A stretch of DNA of 64,000 nucleotides from Quillaja saponaria (taxonomy: Eukaryota; Streptophyta; Magnoliopsida; Fabales; Quillajaceae), in the NCBI GenBank assembly GCA_029379385.1, contig CM055608.1, positions 24,240,350 to 24,304,349 on the forward strand. The letters are read 5' to 3'. The position numbers and the translations under genes were made by a program. The notes beneath the pieces were generated by a model. The model was given only the letters and a program-made list of their open reading frames with translations, was not told the DNA's origin and did no database searches. Below, in pieces: positions 35,901 to 47,200 of the stretch; the first letter of the stretch is position 1, and the number at the start of each line of letters is the position of its first letter.

Positions 35901-37200
35901 AACTTTCGTGGCACACACGTTGTGCGTGAATCATTTTTATTATATTGTACATATCAAGAAATTATAGTTAATAAACAATAATATTTCATGTTAATGACAT
36001 TAAATAAATAGATAAATCCAATAAAAGATTTAATTCATAATATAAACATATATTTTTTTAAATATATATATAAAATATGAAAGAAAAATTAACACACTAA
36101 TATTTTAATCATAAAAATTATACTCTTAATATTTATTTTAATTCATAGCATTTTTTTAAAAATTATTTTATAACTTCATAATTATTTATAACTTAATAAA
36201 TAAAAAAGTTAAAAAATTTAATCTTAATTATTATTGGTCTATAGCTATTGAAAAATTGTAGCTTTATTAACTTTAAAAAAAATTACGACAAAAAAATATC
36301 AATTGTCATAAATCATTTACAATATTAATATTAAAATGAAGAAGAATTAGAAAATTATAAATAAATAAAAAAGTAAAATAAATAGTCTATTTGAAGTAAA
36401 ATAAGAACTAAAAAATATTTATGCCATACTAAAAACTCATAAGGGTATTTAAGAAAATAAATTTCTTCCAACTAAACTATTTTTATATTCATAAACAAAT
36501 AGATAAATTTAACAAAAAGAAGTTAAATCTATAAATATATATATATATATATATATTAATTCTTAAGATGGAAGAAGAATTATAAATTAAAACAATAATA
36601 TTAAATTCATGAAAATTATATTCTTAATATTTTTCAATTCATAGTATTTACAAAATTAATTCATAATTTGAGAAAGACTAAAAAATTATAATTATTAGAA
36701 ACTTATTAAACCAAAAAAAAAAAAAAAATAGAAATATTCTATCTTAACTACTATTGACATATAATTATTAAAAAATTAAGAATTAAAAGTAAAAACAAAA
36801 ATCTTATAATCATGAAAACTATACTCTTAATATTTCTTTTAATTCATAATAAATTAGAGAAGAACTTAAAAATTATAATTATTAGGAAATTATTAAACAA
36901 AAAAAATGAGAAAGTCAATCTTAATTACTATTGACATATAATTATAGATTTGTTAAGATTAAAAAGAATTATTAAAAATGAAATTAATAGTTTTAAACAA
37001 TTTCAATCCTACTGATATTAAAATGGAGAAGAATTAGGAAAAAAAGGTTTATTATAAAAATAAAAAAATATAAAAAAATGGTTTATTTGTAAAAAAATGA
37101 CAATTAAAGCTAACTTTGTAATTAAAAGAGCTCATAAGGGTATTTAAGAAAATCAAAAGATTCTTCCCTTAAACCACATTTATATATAATATAGTATAAA
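35901..37200 (-). mobile_element. Helitron-like sequence(s), probably two joined copies
   Basis: On the minus strand the 5' side near 37200 reads TATACTATATTATATATAAA followed by AAGGGAAGAATC. The 3' side near 35901-35925 has the hairpin GCACAACGTGTGTGC followed by CACGAAAGTTAAT. A second 5'-like stretch occurs at about 36410-36490 (CATAAGGGTATTTAAGAAAA is shared with 37130-37160), suggesting two elements head to tail. The interior is AT-rich and contains no Rep/Helicase, so it is non-autonomous. Confidence 0.45.
36101..36960. repeat. Three diverged copies of a ~170-200 bp AT-rich unit
   Basis: Copies near 36101-36250, 36605-36770 and 36805-36950 each contain AAAATTATACTCTTAATATT-like, TTAATTCATA, AAAAATTATAATTATTAG-like and TTAACTACTATTGACATATA-like segments. 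They lie inside the Helitron-like region and look like internal tandem amplification. A (TA)n tract lies at 36537-36555. Confidence 0.55.
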
Positions 37201-37206
37201 TACAAA

Positions 37207-37668
37207 TTAGTTTTCGTGACATATGCATTATGCGTGAACCATGTTTATGATATATACATATCTTAAAAAATTGAAAGACAATTCATTTTTCTTGTAAGAT
37301 TTGCAACTTGCAGATAAGAATATATTTGTTTTAAGTTATGGTTGGAAGAAACTATTCAATTATGGTTGGATGGAGAGTTCCAAGCTTTGCTACTGTATTA
37401 TATAAATATAGGTTCTACTCATGTTATTATATATAACATAAATAGAAAATTCCAAAACTATTAAGAAGTTTTGAAAAAAAAACAACAATTCATATTAGAA
37501 CAAAACTCTAACCATTTAATTAGAAATATATTAAGTTTTAAATTTTCAATTTCATTCAAACTCTAAACATTAAGAGGGTGTGGCAATATTGGAAATTTAA
37601 TAATTACAAAGGGTAAAATAGGAAATAAAAATATTCTTCCTTTAAGACTCTTTTATATATAGTATAGA
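37207..37668 (-). mobile_element. Non-autonomous Helitron, 462 bp
   Basis: On the minus strand it begins TCTATACTATATATAAAAG, preceded by A, and ends ...CACGAAAACTAA, followed by T. This fits Helitron rules: a 5' TC, a 3' CTRR, and insertion between A and T. Upstream of CTAA a short inverted motif (GCATAATGCATATG) is a weak hairpin. It carries the AAATAGG/GGGTAAAATAGG and CTTAAAGGAAGAA stretches typical of the 5' parts of such plant elements. No coding capacity. Confidence 0.55.
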
Positions 37669-38329
37669 TATAGATATCGATGTACCTATACCTGTTTTAA
37701 TAACAATGACAGTATAAATCATTCAAATAATCTAATATTATGGGCCGAGAGTGAGATAAGATTTAGGGTTGGATTTGAAACTTGGAATTTGGATAATGTC
37801 AAAAGGGTAAACTTAAAATAATTAGTAAAATATTCTAGACCAAGCTTGTTTGCGAGCTACTCACAAGCTTATCGATCTTGAACCTAAAAGCTCGATATTC
37901 TAATAGAGTCCATAATCTTGTTTGAGCTCAGCTCATAGACTCAGACAAGCCAAATCGAGCCCTAATTTTATCTAGTCAATCTCTAACGAGCTGAGCTCAG
38001 GCTCTGCTCATAAGCCAGTCCTAAATGTTAGCTGTTTTAATTAATTAGGTACCTAAGTTGTCTAGAATTATCTAGACTAATTAGTAAGCGGTGAAGTTGT
38101 CTTGGACAATTGTATATGCCGGCTAACAAAAGGCTTCACCAAGTCAAGAATCTAGATGATTGTAGAATTTAAATAGGCAAAAACCAATGTAATGTGTAAT
38201 TTAAGCAAAATCCATAAGCTCCAGAGCTCTTTATATTCATTCCATACATCACTAGTCCTTCTCCAAGTCTCGAGTTTTAATAAATTCTCCGAACCCTGAG
38301 ACATTGCAACCTAAATATTAAACCCTTCA

Positions 38330-38633
38330 GCACATAATTATCTCACCCGAATCCTAAACAACTAACCTCCCTCACAAAACTAATACCTATATTGCTGAAA
38401 GTTTTCATATTTCTTTTCTTATTTTAACCATGGAGAATCAAAGTTGACTGTTAGTTATTTTTAGAAATAATAACAAGAAGTTGTATTTTACTCTTGAAAT
38501 GAGAAAAAACTTTGAATAAATTTTAAGAAAATCAACTAATCCTAATTTTAGTTTTTTATTTCATTTCATGTAGTTGTATTACTTTTTTATTCATTCATTT
38601 CCTTTTTTTCTTTCATTATTGTTCAATCTCTGT
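38330..38633. other. Intergenic, no identified gene
   Basis: A short AT-rich gap between the copia LTR and the next transposon. I see nothing in it. Confidence 0.4.
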
Positions 38634-38642
38634 TACTAATTA

Positions 38643-39767
38643 GAATAAATTACATTCACCTCCCTTAAAGTTTACTAAAATGATAGTAAGATTTAAAATT
38701 TTAAAAAATCAACACTCGCTTCTCTGTGAGGCTATGATAGATGGAAAGTTAAGAATATTACAAGATAAATTTTGAAAAATATTAAAAATTCCTACTTTTA
38801 TCTTAAAAGTATTAATAAATCCTATTTTTAATTTTTCTTCTCATTTTAATGAGTTCTAAATATTTTTCTTTTTCTATGTTTTTCTCTAATTTTTTTTTTC
38901 TTAATATTTTTAAATTTTAACATATTATTTTTCATTAAAAAAATATTTGAACATCTATAAGTAGAAAGTTTGAATACTAAAAAAATAAGTTAGGTTTTTC
39001 TATAATTTTTGTGTTTTCACTGATAAAAAATTAAAATTTATATCAATTTAAAAGATAATTTCAACAAATTGAAAAAAACTGACAATTAATTTTTTATTAA
39101 TGTACTCTTCAATTTGAATAATAAATAAAATAAAGTTCAATTTGCTTTATATGGTTAGTTTTTTTTTTCCTTAATAGATTTATGTTAGCCATAATTTTAA
39201 TATAATTTTTTAATAAAATATAATAGAATTATTTCACACATTATTCTTCCAAAAATTAGAGAAATAAATTATTTTCATGAGTAGATTTATATAAATAAAT
39301 TACCTTATTTTTTCAAGTATTTGAACTTATCTTTTAAATTTATTTATTTTTATTTGTTCATATTTCATATCATAAAATAAATTTTTTTTAAAAACTTTAT
39401 TTTATTTATTATTCAAACTTAGTTCGACTTATCCATGTGTCAAATATTTTCTTTTTTATTTTATTACAAATAATATATTAAAAATAAAAAATAAAATTAA
39501 CATAATGTATTACTATGAATATCAAAACTAAAAAGATAGAGGAAATATAAAATAATAAAAAATTACACATTAGGACTCATTTGAAAATAAAAAAGGTAAA
39601 AATAGGATCGCTTGACACCTTTAAGGGAGAAAAAAAAACTTTTAAAAATTATCTTGTAACACTATTAACTTTCTATTTATCTCAGTGAGGCAAATATTGA
39701 TTTTCCAAATTTCGAACTTTAGTATTATTTTTAGTAATCCTTAAAGGGAGGGGAGTGTAATTTATTT
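38643..39767. mobile_element. Long-TIR Mutator-type MITE, 1125 bp
   Basis: The left end GAATAAATTACATTCACCTC and the right end, reverse complemented, AAATAAATTACACTCCCCTC start inverted repeats of roughly 200 bp. These include TCTGTGAGG/CTCACTGAG and TTACAAGATAA on opposite strands. Nonamers TACTAATTA (38634-38642) and TATTAATTA (39768-39776) flank it, a 9-bp duplication with one mismatch. There is no open reading frame. Confidence 0.8.
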
Positions 39768-39894
39768 TATTAATTAAATGTATACTAGGTACAGTTTAAA
39801 AAAAAAATTAACTAAGTAAACAATCTCTGAAAAATTAGTTATAGCGTTTAGTACATTTTAACATAATCTGACGTACAATTATGACAAAAATGGT

Positions 39895-40475
39895 GGGTAA
39901 AATAAGTCTTATAATAAATTCATATTCTCTATAAGTCTTATTTTTAAAATTTCTACTTAATAATTTCTAAATTTTAAATATGTCATATCATTTTTACCTT
40001 TTTTTATGTTTAAAATATTGATTAAGTAAACTAATTTTTTAAAAAATCACATAACATAAAATTAAAAAATTAATAAAAATATAATATAATCATAATAAAA
40101 GAATAAAAATTTATTAAATTTTTTTAATTTAGATTTATTTTTTATATGTCATCATGAAAAAAAATAAAATTACCACAACTTGAATTTGAAAATAATTTTT
40201 TTTCTTCAAACTTTTTAAGAATTTATTAAATAAATAAAATATTAATAATTATATAAGAAATTCATCAATTTTTTAATTTTTTACTATGTGATTTATTGAA
40301 AAGTGTTCACTTAATCAATATTTTAAACTTCAAAGTTAAAGCATAAAAAAGGGGAAAAGTGGTATAAAATGAATCAATTTAAAATTTAGGACTTATTTTC
40401 AGGAAGAATCCTTAAAAGTAAGACTTAGAGGGAACATAAATTTGTAGTAAGACTAATTTGAAATGTTAAAAAAAT
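39895..40475. mobile_element. Second long-TIR element, about 0.58 kb
   Basis: The left part (TAAGTCTTATAATAAATTCA, TAAGTCTTATTTTTAAAATT, AAAATATTGATTAAGTAAAC, AATCACATA) reappears in inverted order at 40280-40470, giving arms of about 180 bp. The exact termini and target duplication could not be fixed. No coding sequence. Confidence 0.65.
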
Positions 40476-40499
40476 AAAGTATGACTTATCCTTAGTACT

Positions 40500-41690
40500 T
40501 TTCCCAAACCTATTTATAAGATATAATATAATTGATAAACAATATGGTGTTGACACATCATTAATACACTTATTTAATATTTTGATACATAATCTTATCA
40601 CATCACCTATTAATTCTCCTATCTCTTGAATTATATCATTTTACCATATTGCTCACTAATTCTCTCAAACTCTCACATCTCTCTTGAGTTAATTATATAA
40701 AATATAATTTTCCTACTTTGTGAATTTAATTCCTACTATCTTATCATCTTTTTGGTATTTTTTAAAATATTTATTACTAAACAAAAAATTCTTAATTTAC
40801 TCTCAATCTCCTTATAGGTACATGAATGATATTTTTACTACTTATTTGAGTTGATCAATTGTGAAAAAAATTGGAGAAAATTTATGTTTATATCAAGCCA
40901 TCAATTAAAGTTGATGTCAAATTTCAATTATTATTATTTGTTGCTTAAACAATAAAGATAAATGCATACTGAAAAATTAAAATTAAAAATCTATGTAACA
41001 AACTGTTTATTTAATTAAAAATTAAAAATCATAGTATATAATATAAATGTTAAAAAAATATATGATAAGATAAGCTGACACATTAATTAATATTTTAACA
41101 CCACATCAATTTAATATTTTATTTCAAACTTAACTTAGTTAAGTCTTAAAACTCAAACTAGTTCAGATCGGTATTCTCTTTCACACGAATAGTTTTAAAA
41201 TAAAATAATACATATAAGATAATAATGTTATTAATTATAAATTTCACAAAATAAAAAAAATATATAAATTTTTAAAATATTTAGCATTTAATTAATAAAT
41301 AATTGCACGGAAATCAAATAAATCAAATATAAAATATTACAGATACTTGACAATTATATGATATTGAGATGTTAACAAATTGTCAAGGAATTATCGAATA
41401 TATAATTTGTCACATCAATCTATTAATTCTCTCTTTCCTCTCCATAACTAATTAATTATATGCAATTAAATTAATAATTTTCAATCGCCTAACTTCACTC
41501 AATTCTCTCCATCCTCTCTCTTCTCTATTTCTCCTATCCCTACTCACGTACGAAACACCTAAAAGTTTGTTACTGCTTCTCTTCAACCTTCTTCCTCTTT
41601 GCAGTTTTATTTGATAATTTTTATCTTTCTTTTCAAAAAAATAAAAATAAAATTTTTGAATTTACACTCATTATCTTAAAACAAAAATTT
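40500..41690. other. Intergenic, very AT-rich
   Basis: There is no gene here. CT-rich patches such as CTCTCTTCTCTATTTCTCC occur near 41510-41530, among long A/T runs. Confidence 0.4.
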
Positions 41691-42798
41691 TATAAAACAA
41701 AATATTTCTCAAAAACATTTAAACAAACTTCATAGTATTTAATATAATTATTCATCAAGAATTAGGAAGAATAATATGTTCACATATTCAACTAATATAT
41801 TAATGTCACATCAGCTTCGTAATTATTTGATCTTCAAAAATAATTAATTGTGCATTTAAAATAAAATAGTAAAAAATAATAATATTATTAATGATAAATC
41901 TCACAGACTAAAAAATATATAAATTTTTCAGGACCTTAAAATAAAAAATAAGTAAGTTCTAATTTTTAGTTTTTTTTTTAGTTAGGTCATTTTACTTTGT
42001 TAGTACTTCTTTTACCAAAAAATTTCATTGTACAATCTATGTTTTAAAAATAAATACATAAAATAAAAAATAAGTATGGAATCTTTGAAAATTTAATTAG
42101 CTTCTTGCAAGAGAAAGTAAAGGGACTAATTAACCTGTGTACACAGTCTATCTTATAAAAATTATGTTGAGAGTATAGTTCAAATAGAATAGTACTTAAA
42201 TCTAAGGCTCTCCCCTACCATTCAATCCCAAGTTCATATCTAATGTTTTTTTGATTACACATATTTTCTTAATATATAAATATAAAAGGTGTAACATAAT
42301 TCAACATGAAATTTAAATTATTTAATTAAAAAAAACACTAAAAAATTTAAAAACTAAAACAATAGGAAACATGCGAAAATTAAATATTTAAGTATGACTT
42401 ACTGATCTTTCAAAAATATGCAACTAAATCATTGATTGAGTAAATGAAAAAAAAAAAAAAAATCAGTGCAAGGTTTCAGACAAACCTGTTGGAGCGCTTA
42501 TACGAAGACTGAGGAGGCCAAAGGAGGAGTTGGTGTAGAAAATGAGGAGTTAATCATTGATTTAGCCCAACATGAGTTTAAATAAATAGAGCATATCACT
42601 CTCATGCTTTGATTTCAGATAAAGCAACGCATTCGTCTATACTTTCCCTGTATATTTGTTCTTTAATTAATTATTAGTAAGTAAAAGAGGTTGCTTGCTT
42701 GCTTGCTTGGATAAGTTTGAATTCAGAGAATGCTTTGACAAATAAAAAACTAATGATTAGAGGAAAGCTTTTTTGATACTTGTTTATGTTTGTTGATT

Positions 42799-43290
42799 AG
42801 TAAGCAAGTCAGAATCGATGCTTCGGTTTCAGAAAGCTCGGATAACACTGATACTTTTTCTTTATCTGTTTTTTTTTATTTTTTATTAGTAAGCAAGTCA
42901 GAATCGATGCTTTGGTTTCAGAAAGCTTGGATAACTCTGACACTTTATCTCTACCTGTTTGTTATTTAATTAGTAAGCAAGTCAGAACCGATGCTTTTGG
43001 TTTCAGAAAGCTTGGATTACTCTAATACTTTTTCTCTATCTGTTTTTTGATTAGTAAGCAAGTCAGAACCGATGCTTTGGTTTCAGAAAGCTTCGATAAC
43101 TCTGATATTTTTTTTCTCTATCTGTTTGTTCTTTAATTAGTAAGCAAGTCAGAACCAATGCTCTTGGTTTCAAAAAGCTTGAATAACTTACTCTTCGATA
43201 CTTTTTTCTCCATGTTTGTTCTTTAATTAGTAAGCATGACAGAACTGTTGCTCTGACTTCATAAGCTTGGATACATTCACACAAACAAAA
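42799..43290. repeat. Minisatellite, 6 units of 81-90 bp
   Basis: AGTAAGCAAGTCAGAA recurs at 42799, 42888, 42972, 43053, 43139 and 43229 (the last with one change). Each is followed by GATGCT...GGTTTCAGAAAGCT, then GATACTTTTTCTCTATCTGT. The partner block at 63.08 kb has a single unit, so this array arose after the duplication. A (TTGC)4 microsatellite lies nearby at 42690-42707. Confidence 0.93.
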
Positions 43291-43479
43291 AGAGATGCTT
43301 ACTTGTTCATTCATCAACCAAATATAGAATTGAATTGTGAGAATCATTCTCATTAAAACATGAAACAGTACATTTTTCGACATCGTTTGAGCAACAATGA
43401 CATTCGATGATTTTCCAATGAATCATCTGCTGCAAAGTTTGCAGGAATCCTTATATCAGGCAAAACCAGACAAGAGAAT

Positions 43480-43886
43480 CTAGGCCGGTGGAAGCAGAGC
43501 AACAGCTCCTCCTCCCTCAGGATTTGAGTATTTTCTGTACACAACCTGAAGGTTACTTTTCGAAGCCATTGAGTGGAAGCTCACCAGTAGTTGAACACAA
43601 TCCCTGTTTGCAAACATACAATTCATTTGTCACTGATTGGAACCACACAATTCCACTACACCATCTACACCAGATCAAGATAATGAAGATATAGATAGAA
43701 TACTCACATCAATTGTTCTTCGGAATAACCAGTGTGAAGCTTAAGCGTCTCATTCCAAGCAGGGCTCTTATTAAGTGTGCATCTAGCGGCAAAGACTGCT
43801 GAAGCAGCGACCATTGATGGGCAAAACATTATGGTGGCATAATGCATCATTCCCAACTCAGATAGAAAATAGTCCATATTTTCCAA
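43480..43886 (-). pseudogene. B-type (G2/mitotic) cyclin, last two exons only (copy B)
   Basis: This encodes the C-terminal cyclin fold of a mitotic cyclin, which in the intact protein activates a cyclin-dependent kinase. Exon 43886-43708 (179 nt) follows a CTAG acceptor and reads LENMDYFLSELGMMHYATIM, then later AASAVFAARCTLNKSP and ETLKLHTGYSEEQL. Donor GTGAGT and acceptor CAAACAG define an intron of 104 bp (43604-43707). The last exon 43603-43480 reads MDCVQLLVSFHSMASKSNL, VVYRKYSNPEGG and VALLPPA, ending at TAG. Both exons are open and correctly spliced, but all upstream exons, including the cyclin box and destruction box, are absent. NLR2 flank follows instead. It is therefore a captured 3' gene fragment. 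Confidence 0.88.
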
Positions 43887-44227
43887 CTAGACAATAGTCC
43901 AAGAAAAAGAAATGAAACAATATAAATTTCATTATATATAACATTATAAAATAAAATATTAAATTGGAGCAATTTGCTACTTAGATTAGGAGTAGGATCA
44001 CTGACTTCCTGATCAGGAATTGATGTTTTGATAAAACAGTTATTTTAGTTGACGGTTTAGACTTTAGATTATGTAGAGTAAAATCCCTTTCTGCTGTTAA
44101 ACAAGTCAGAATGTAAAATACTTTAAGTGAAACCTATAGGGGTAAAGTTGCTTACCACTTTTGTTGGAGATATTGCACTAATCTGTTGTTGCTTTAGCAT
44201 TACAGTGTAGATGTTCCTGCAGCTTGA

Positions 44228-47200
44228 TCATCGTTGCCTTTCTCCAATAGAGCTATTCTCAAACTGATGTAGATGCTGCAAATCAAAGTTCAAAAGTTTG
44301 GGACAGTCAGACATATCAAACTTCTCTTTAGATGGCCACTTCAGTGAACAAGACCAGTCACAGAAGCTCTCTAGTTCTGGTAGAGAACTTAGTTTGATAA
44401 ATTTGATGTTGGGGAAATATGTCATATCTGTACTCTCTCTTCTCCCTTTGCAATGACAGTCTTCAACATCTTGCTGCAGACAACTTCTATTTTCTCCAAC
44501 TTGGTTAGAAGTTTTGCCACGGATGGTAACATTATATACATTAAATTGTTGCAATAGTAAACATCTGACTCTCTCAAGTTTTGGAAGCCCCCGTCTGGTT
44601 GTCGATCCATCTTCCAAATGTGCTTCAACTTACGTAAAGAATAAAAAGTCATTTTACGAAGGGGGTTAAGTGAGTAATTTGAAACATCTATATTTACGTA
44701 ATGAAATACAACTTAATGAGGCACAGCTTCTCAAATCAAGTTCTTCCACCTTCTGCAGGGCCTCTCCCTGATAACATGTGATGGATGTAGCAGCAAGACT
44801 CAATGTTACCTGCCAAAGATTGGTGAATACTATAACACTTAGCATGTGTTTGGGAACAAATTGAGGGGGAAAAAAGTGGAATGAGAGAAAATCAGAAGAG
44901 TATAACTGTCTCTTCTTATGTTTTGATTTGGTATCATGTTCGAGATTCAAAGAAAATTCAAGGAAACAAAATTGCCTAGTGCTTTCATTCATCATACTTA
45001 CATTCCTTCTAGTAAATGGAAGAAACGAAGTTACCTAATGCTTTCAGTACTCATCCAAGTTGAATTACTTCTATTAGTAAGAGTAATATTGCAAATCATG
45101 TTGACTTAACAACTAAAAAAGTAATTTTCTCTAAATTTTTCTTCCCATAACTGGAGGAGATTAGTTTTTATAGTCTCACATTAAAATTTACTCTCCAAAA
45201 TCTTTCATTTCATTTTTTCTTTGGTTCTTAAATGGGAGAAAATTATCTTTCTCTTGTTTTCTTTCTTCTGAATCTAGTTCTTCCATTTTTCGCATCTCCC
45301 AAATAAAGTATTAGAGAGCGTATTCTGAAGAGAGAGAGAAAGAAGTCAGAAGACTAATTCATTAAATACCTCTTTGCTTGGAAATTGACCCATTGAAGTA
45401 GTATTGACATCAAGAGTAGCTTCTGTCTCAATTTTTGCAGTTTCTACAACTTGTGACGATGAGAAGAATATTGGAGTTGAATAATCAAATGCCCATAACT
45501 TAGGACAGCCCGACATATTGATTACTCTCAAGGATGGCCAACGGGGTGGAACACATGTCTGTTGGCCGAATGTTGAATGACTTGGTAGATCCACTTCTTT
45601 CTCGACAACTTCGTGTAGCATTTGCAGCTCTGAATTGATAGTTTCTGCAAATTCACGAGAACTTTGGGAATGGAGAAGGAGAATAGATGTATCAATCTTT
45701 CTCAACTTTCTACACGTAACAATCTGAGATTATGGAAGCCAACCACTTCCTGTGATCTCCACAATTCTAATTTTACGAAACAATTGAGTGCAAACTTGTA
45801 GTCTCCACGGTTTTCTTCTGCTTGCAATATGGTATCCAATGAATATAAACCCTCCACATCAAGCTTTTCCAGATTTAGCATAGTGGGCCATTTTTCCTCC
45901 ATAGCTTCCAATTCAATGACAGAAGGGGCATCATCCCTCATCAGTGTGGCCTGCAAAATCATCAAATTATGTAAAACATAGCTCAGAAAACTAACATCAT
46001 TCCAGAGAATAAGAGAATAAGAAAAAGGAAAAGGAAAACATTGGATTCCATTGGAGGCTGTTAGCACTCTTTACATTGAAATATTACTATAGAACTAAAA
46101 CTAGAAGCTACTATTACAAGTAGGTGTAGCTTATGGTGTATACTGTACCTCATTGGATTTCACAGTCGAGTCAGGAAATGCATTAGATGAGACATATCCA
46201 AAACACCCTCGAAGAAACCTTTGCGAGACTTGTTTAGAAGATGTGACAGGGTAAAAACCAACACCTTGGCCACGGAGTGTTGAATCTGATGGAACAGCAT
46301 TCCTGGGCTTTAGGATGCCCCTTCGAACCATGGGTGACCATTTCAAGTTAGGACATAATTGTCATGGATGGCCATGCCCAGTTGCAGTTGTCTTGACAAA
46401 AACTGACAAGATTTGGAAGATCACTCAGATAGAAGAACTCCAATTTAGGAAACAGATTAACCATGTCCATCTCCTTTTTTTTCTTATCATTATATAAATC
46501 AAGTTCACTAGTAACAATTGTCTTAATCTGTTTGCAGTATTCTAACTTGAAGTTTTTTATTTGTGTCAGCAGTTTGGCTATGCAGAGAGTGAACACATAT
46601 CTCAAAGAGTCACAAAAGAATAACTCCATCGATGTCAGATTGGAAAAGCCTTGAATATCATGTGGAACGTTGCTCCAAATATGTACCAACTCATTTGAGC
46701 CCTCTATCCATATTTCTTTCAATTGAGGCAACAATTATGCAGATGCTTGGTCATCGCCACTTGATCTCTCGAGGTAAAATACCACTTCTAGTGAATAGTA
46801 GTGGAATAAGATGACTTTTTCCAATTTTGATAACTGTTGCATCCAAGCATACGTGAATAGCTTAACGGGGATTGTCTTTACTTTTGTTGATTCGGAAATT
46901 TGACTGTTATACTGAACCCCCATTTGATCAATCATTTTATTTGGACTGCTTACCTATAACAAAGGTTAAAAAAGAAAACTAAGTAAAATATTGATCAATA
47001 ACATATTATCCATGGTAGAAGTAATTTCTCAAATTTCGTTATGATTTTGAATCAGTCAGAATGCATCTCTTTTATTTTTGTTCTGTATAAAACTTCTTAT
47101 ACGGTAGAGTACTGAATAAATGAAAAAGATTTACAAATATGTAGTTCCCTCGCATAGTCACGTTTCAAATCCTAAATTAAAAAGAAAGATACTGTAATAT

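Larger units (their letters stand above)
35666..38023. mobile_element. hAT-like non-autonomous element inserted in the copia 3' LTR
   Basis: The left terminus TAGGGCTGG and the right terminus, reverse complemented, TAGGACTGG form short inverted repeats. Flanking octamers CATGTCAG (35658-35665) and AATGTTAG (38024-38031) match at 6 of 8 positions, consistent with an aged 8-bp target duplication. GAGCTC/TTGAGCTCAGCTCAT motifs are clustered just inside both ends. The copia 5' LTR preserves the uninterrupted site (CATGTCGGCTA), matching the sequence obtained by removing the element plus one octamer. No transposase was found. The interior is occupied by Helitron-like sequence. Confidence 0.8.
31392..38329 (+). 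mobile_element. Ty1/copia retrotransposon with a 3' LTR split by nested insertions
   Basis: The 5' LTR (about 31392-31772) starts TGTTAAATTAATGTACATTC. The 3' LTR starts TGTTAATTAATATACATTC at 35593, is interrupted at 35666-38023, and resumes to about 38329. Both share AAGAATAGTCTAGAA, GGTGAAGTTGTC and GGCTAACAAAAGGC. Gag, integrase, reverse transcriptase and RNase H relics follow in copia order on the plus strand. The purine stretch AAGGATGAG precedes the 3' LTR. No clear primer-binding site or target duplication was found, so the outer LTR ends are accurate only to within some tens of bases. Confidence 0.85.
41700..43960. repeat. Cyclin-bearing segmental duplication, copy B (partner 61990-64000)
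   Basis: About 2 kb match 61990-64000 in the same orientation. Shared landmarks in order are ATTCAACTAATAT, TTAGTACTTCTTTT, TGCAACTAAATCATTGATTG, AAGGTTTCAGACAAACCTGT, AGTAAGCAAGTCAGAA and then the cyclin exons. Copy B has an expanded minisatellite at 42799-43270 where the other copy has one unit. The match continues to the window's right edge in the partner. Confidence 0.92.

Noticed and set aside
42799..43290. CRISPR-like array of direct repeats
   Set aside because: Units are 81-90 bp, contiguous, and the whole unit repeats rather than a short repeat with unique spacers. Eukaryotic context. It is a minisatellite.
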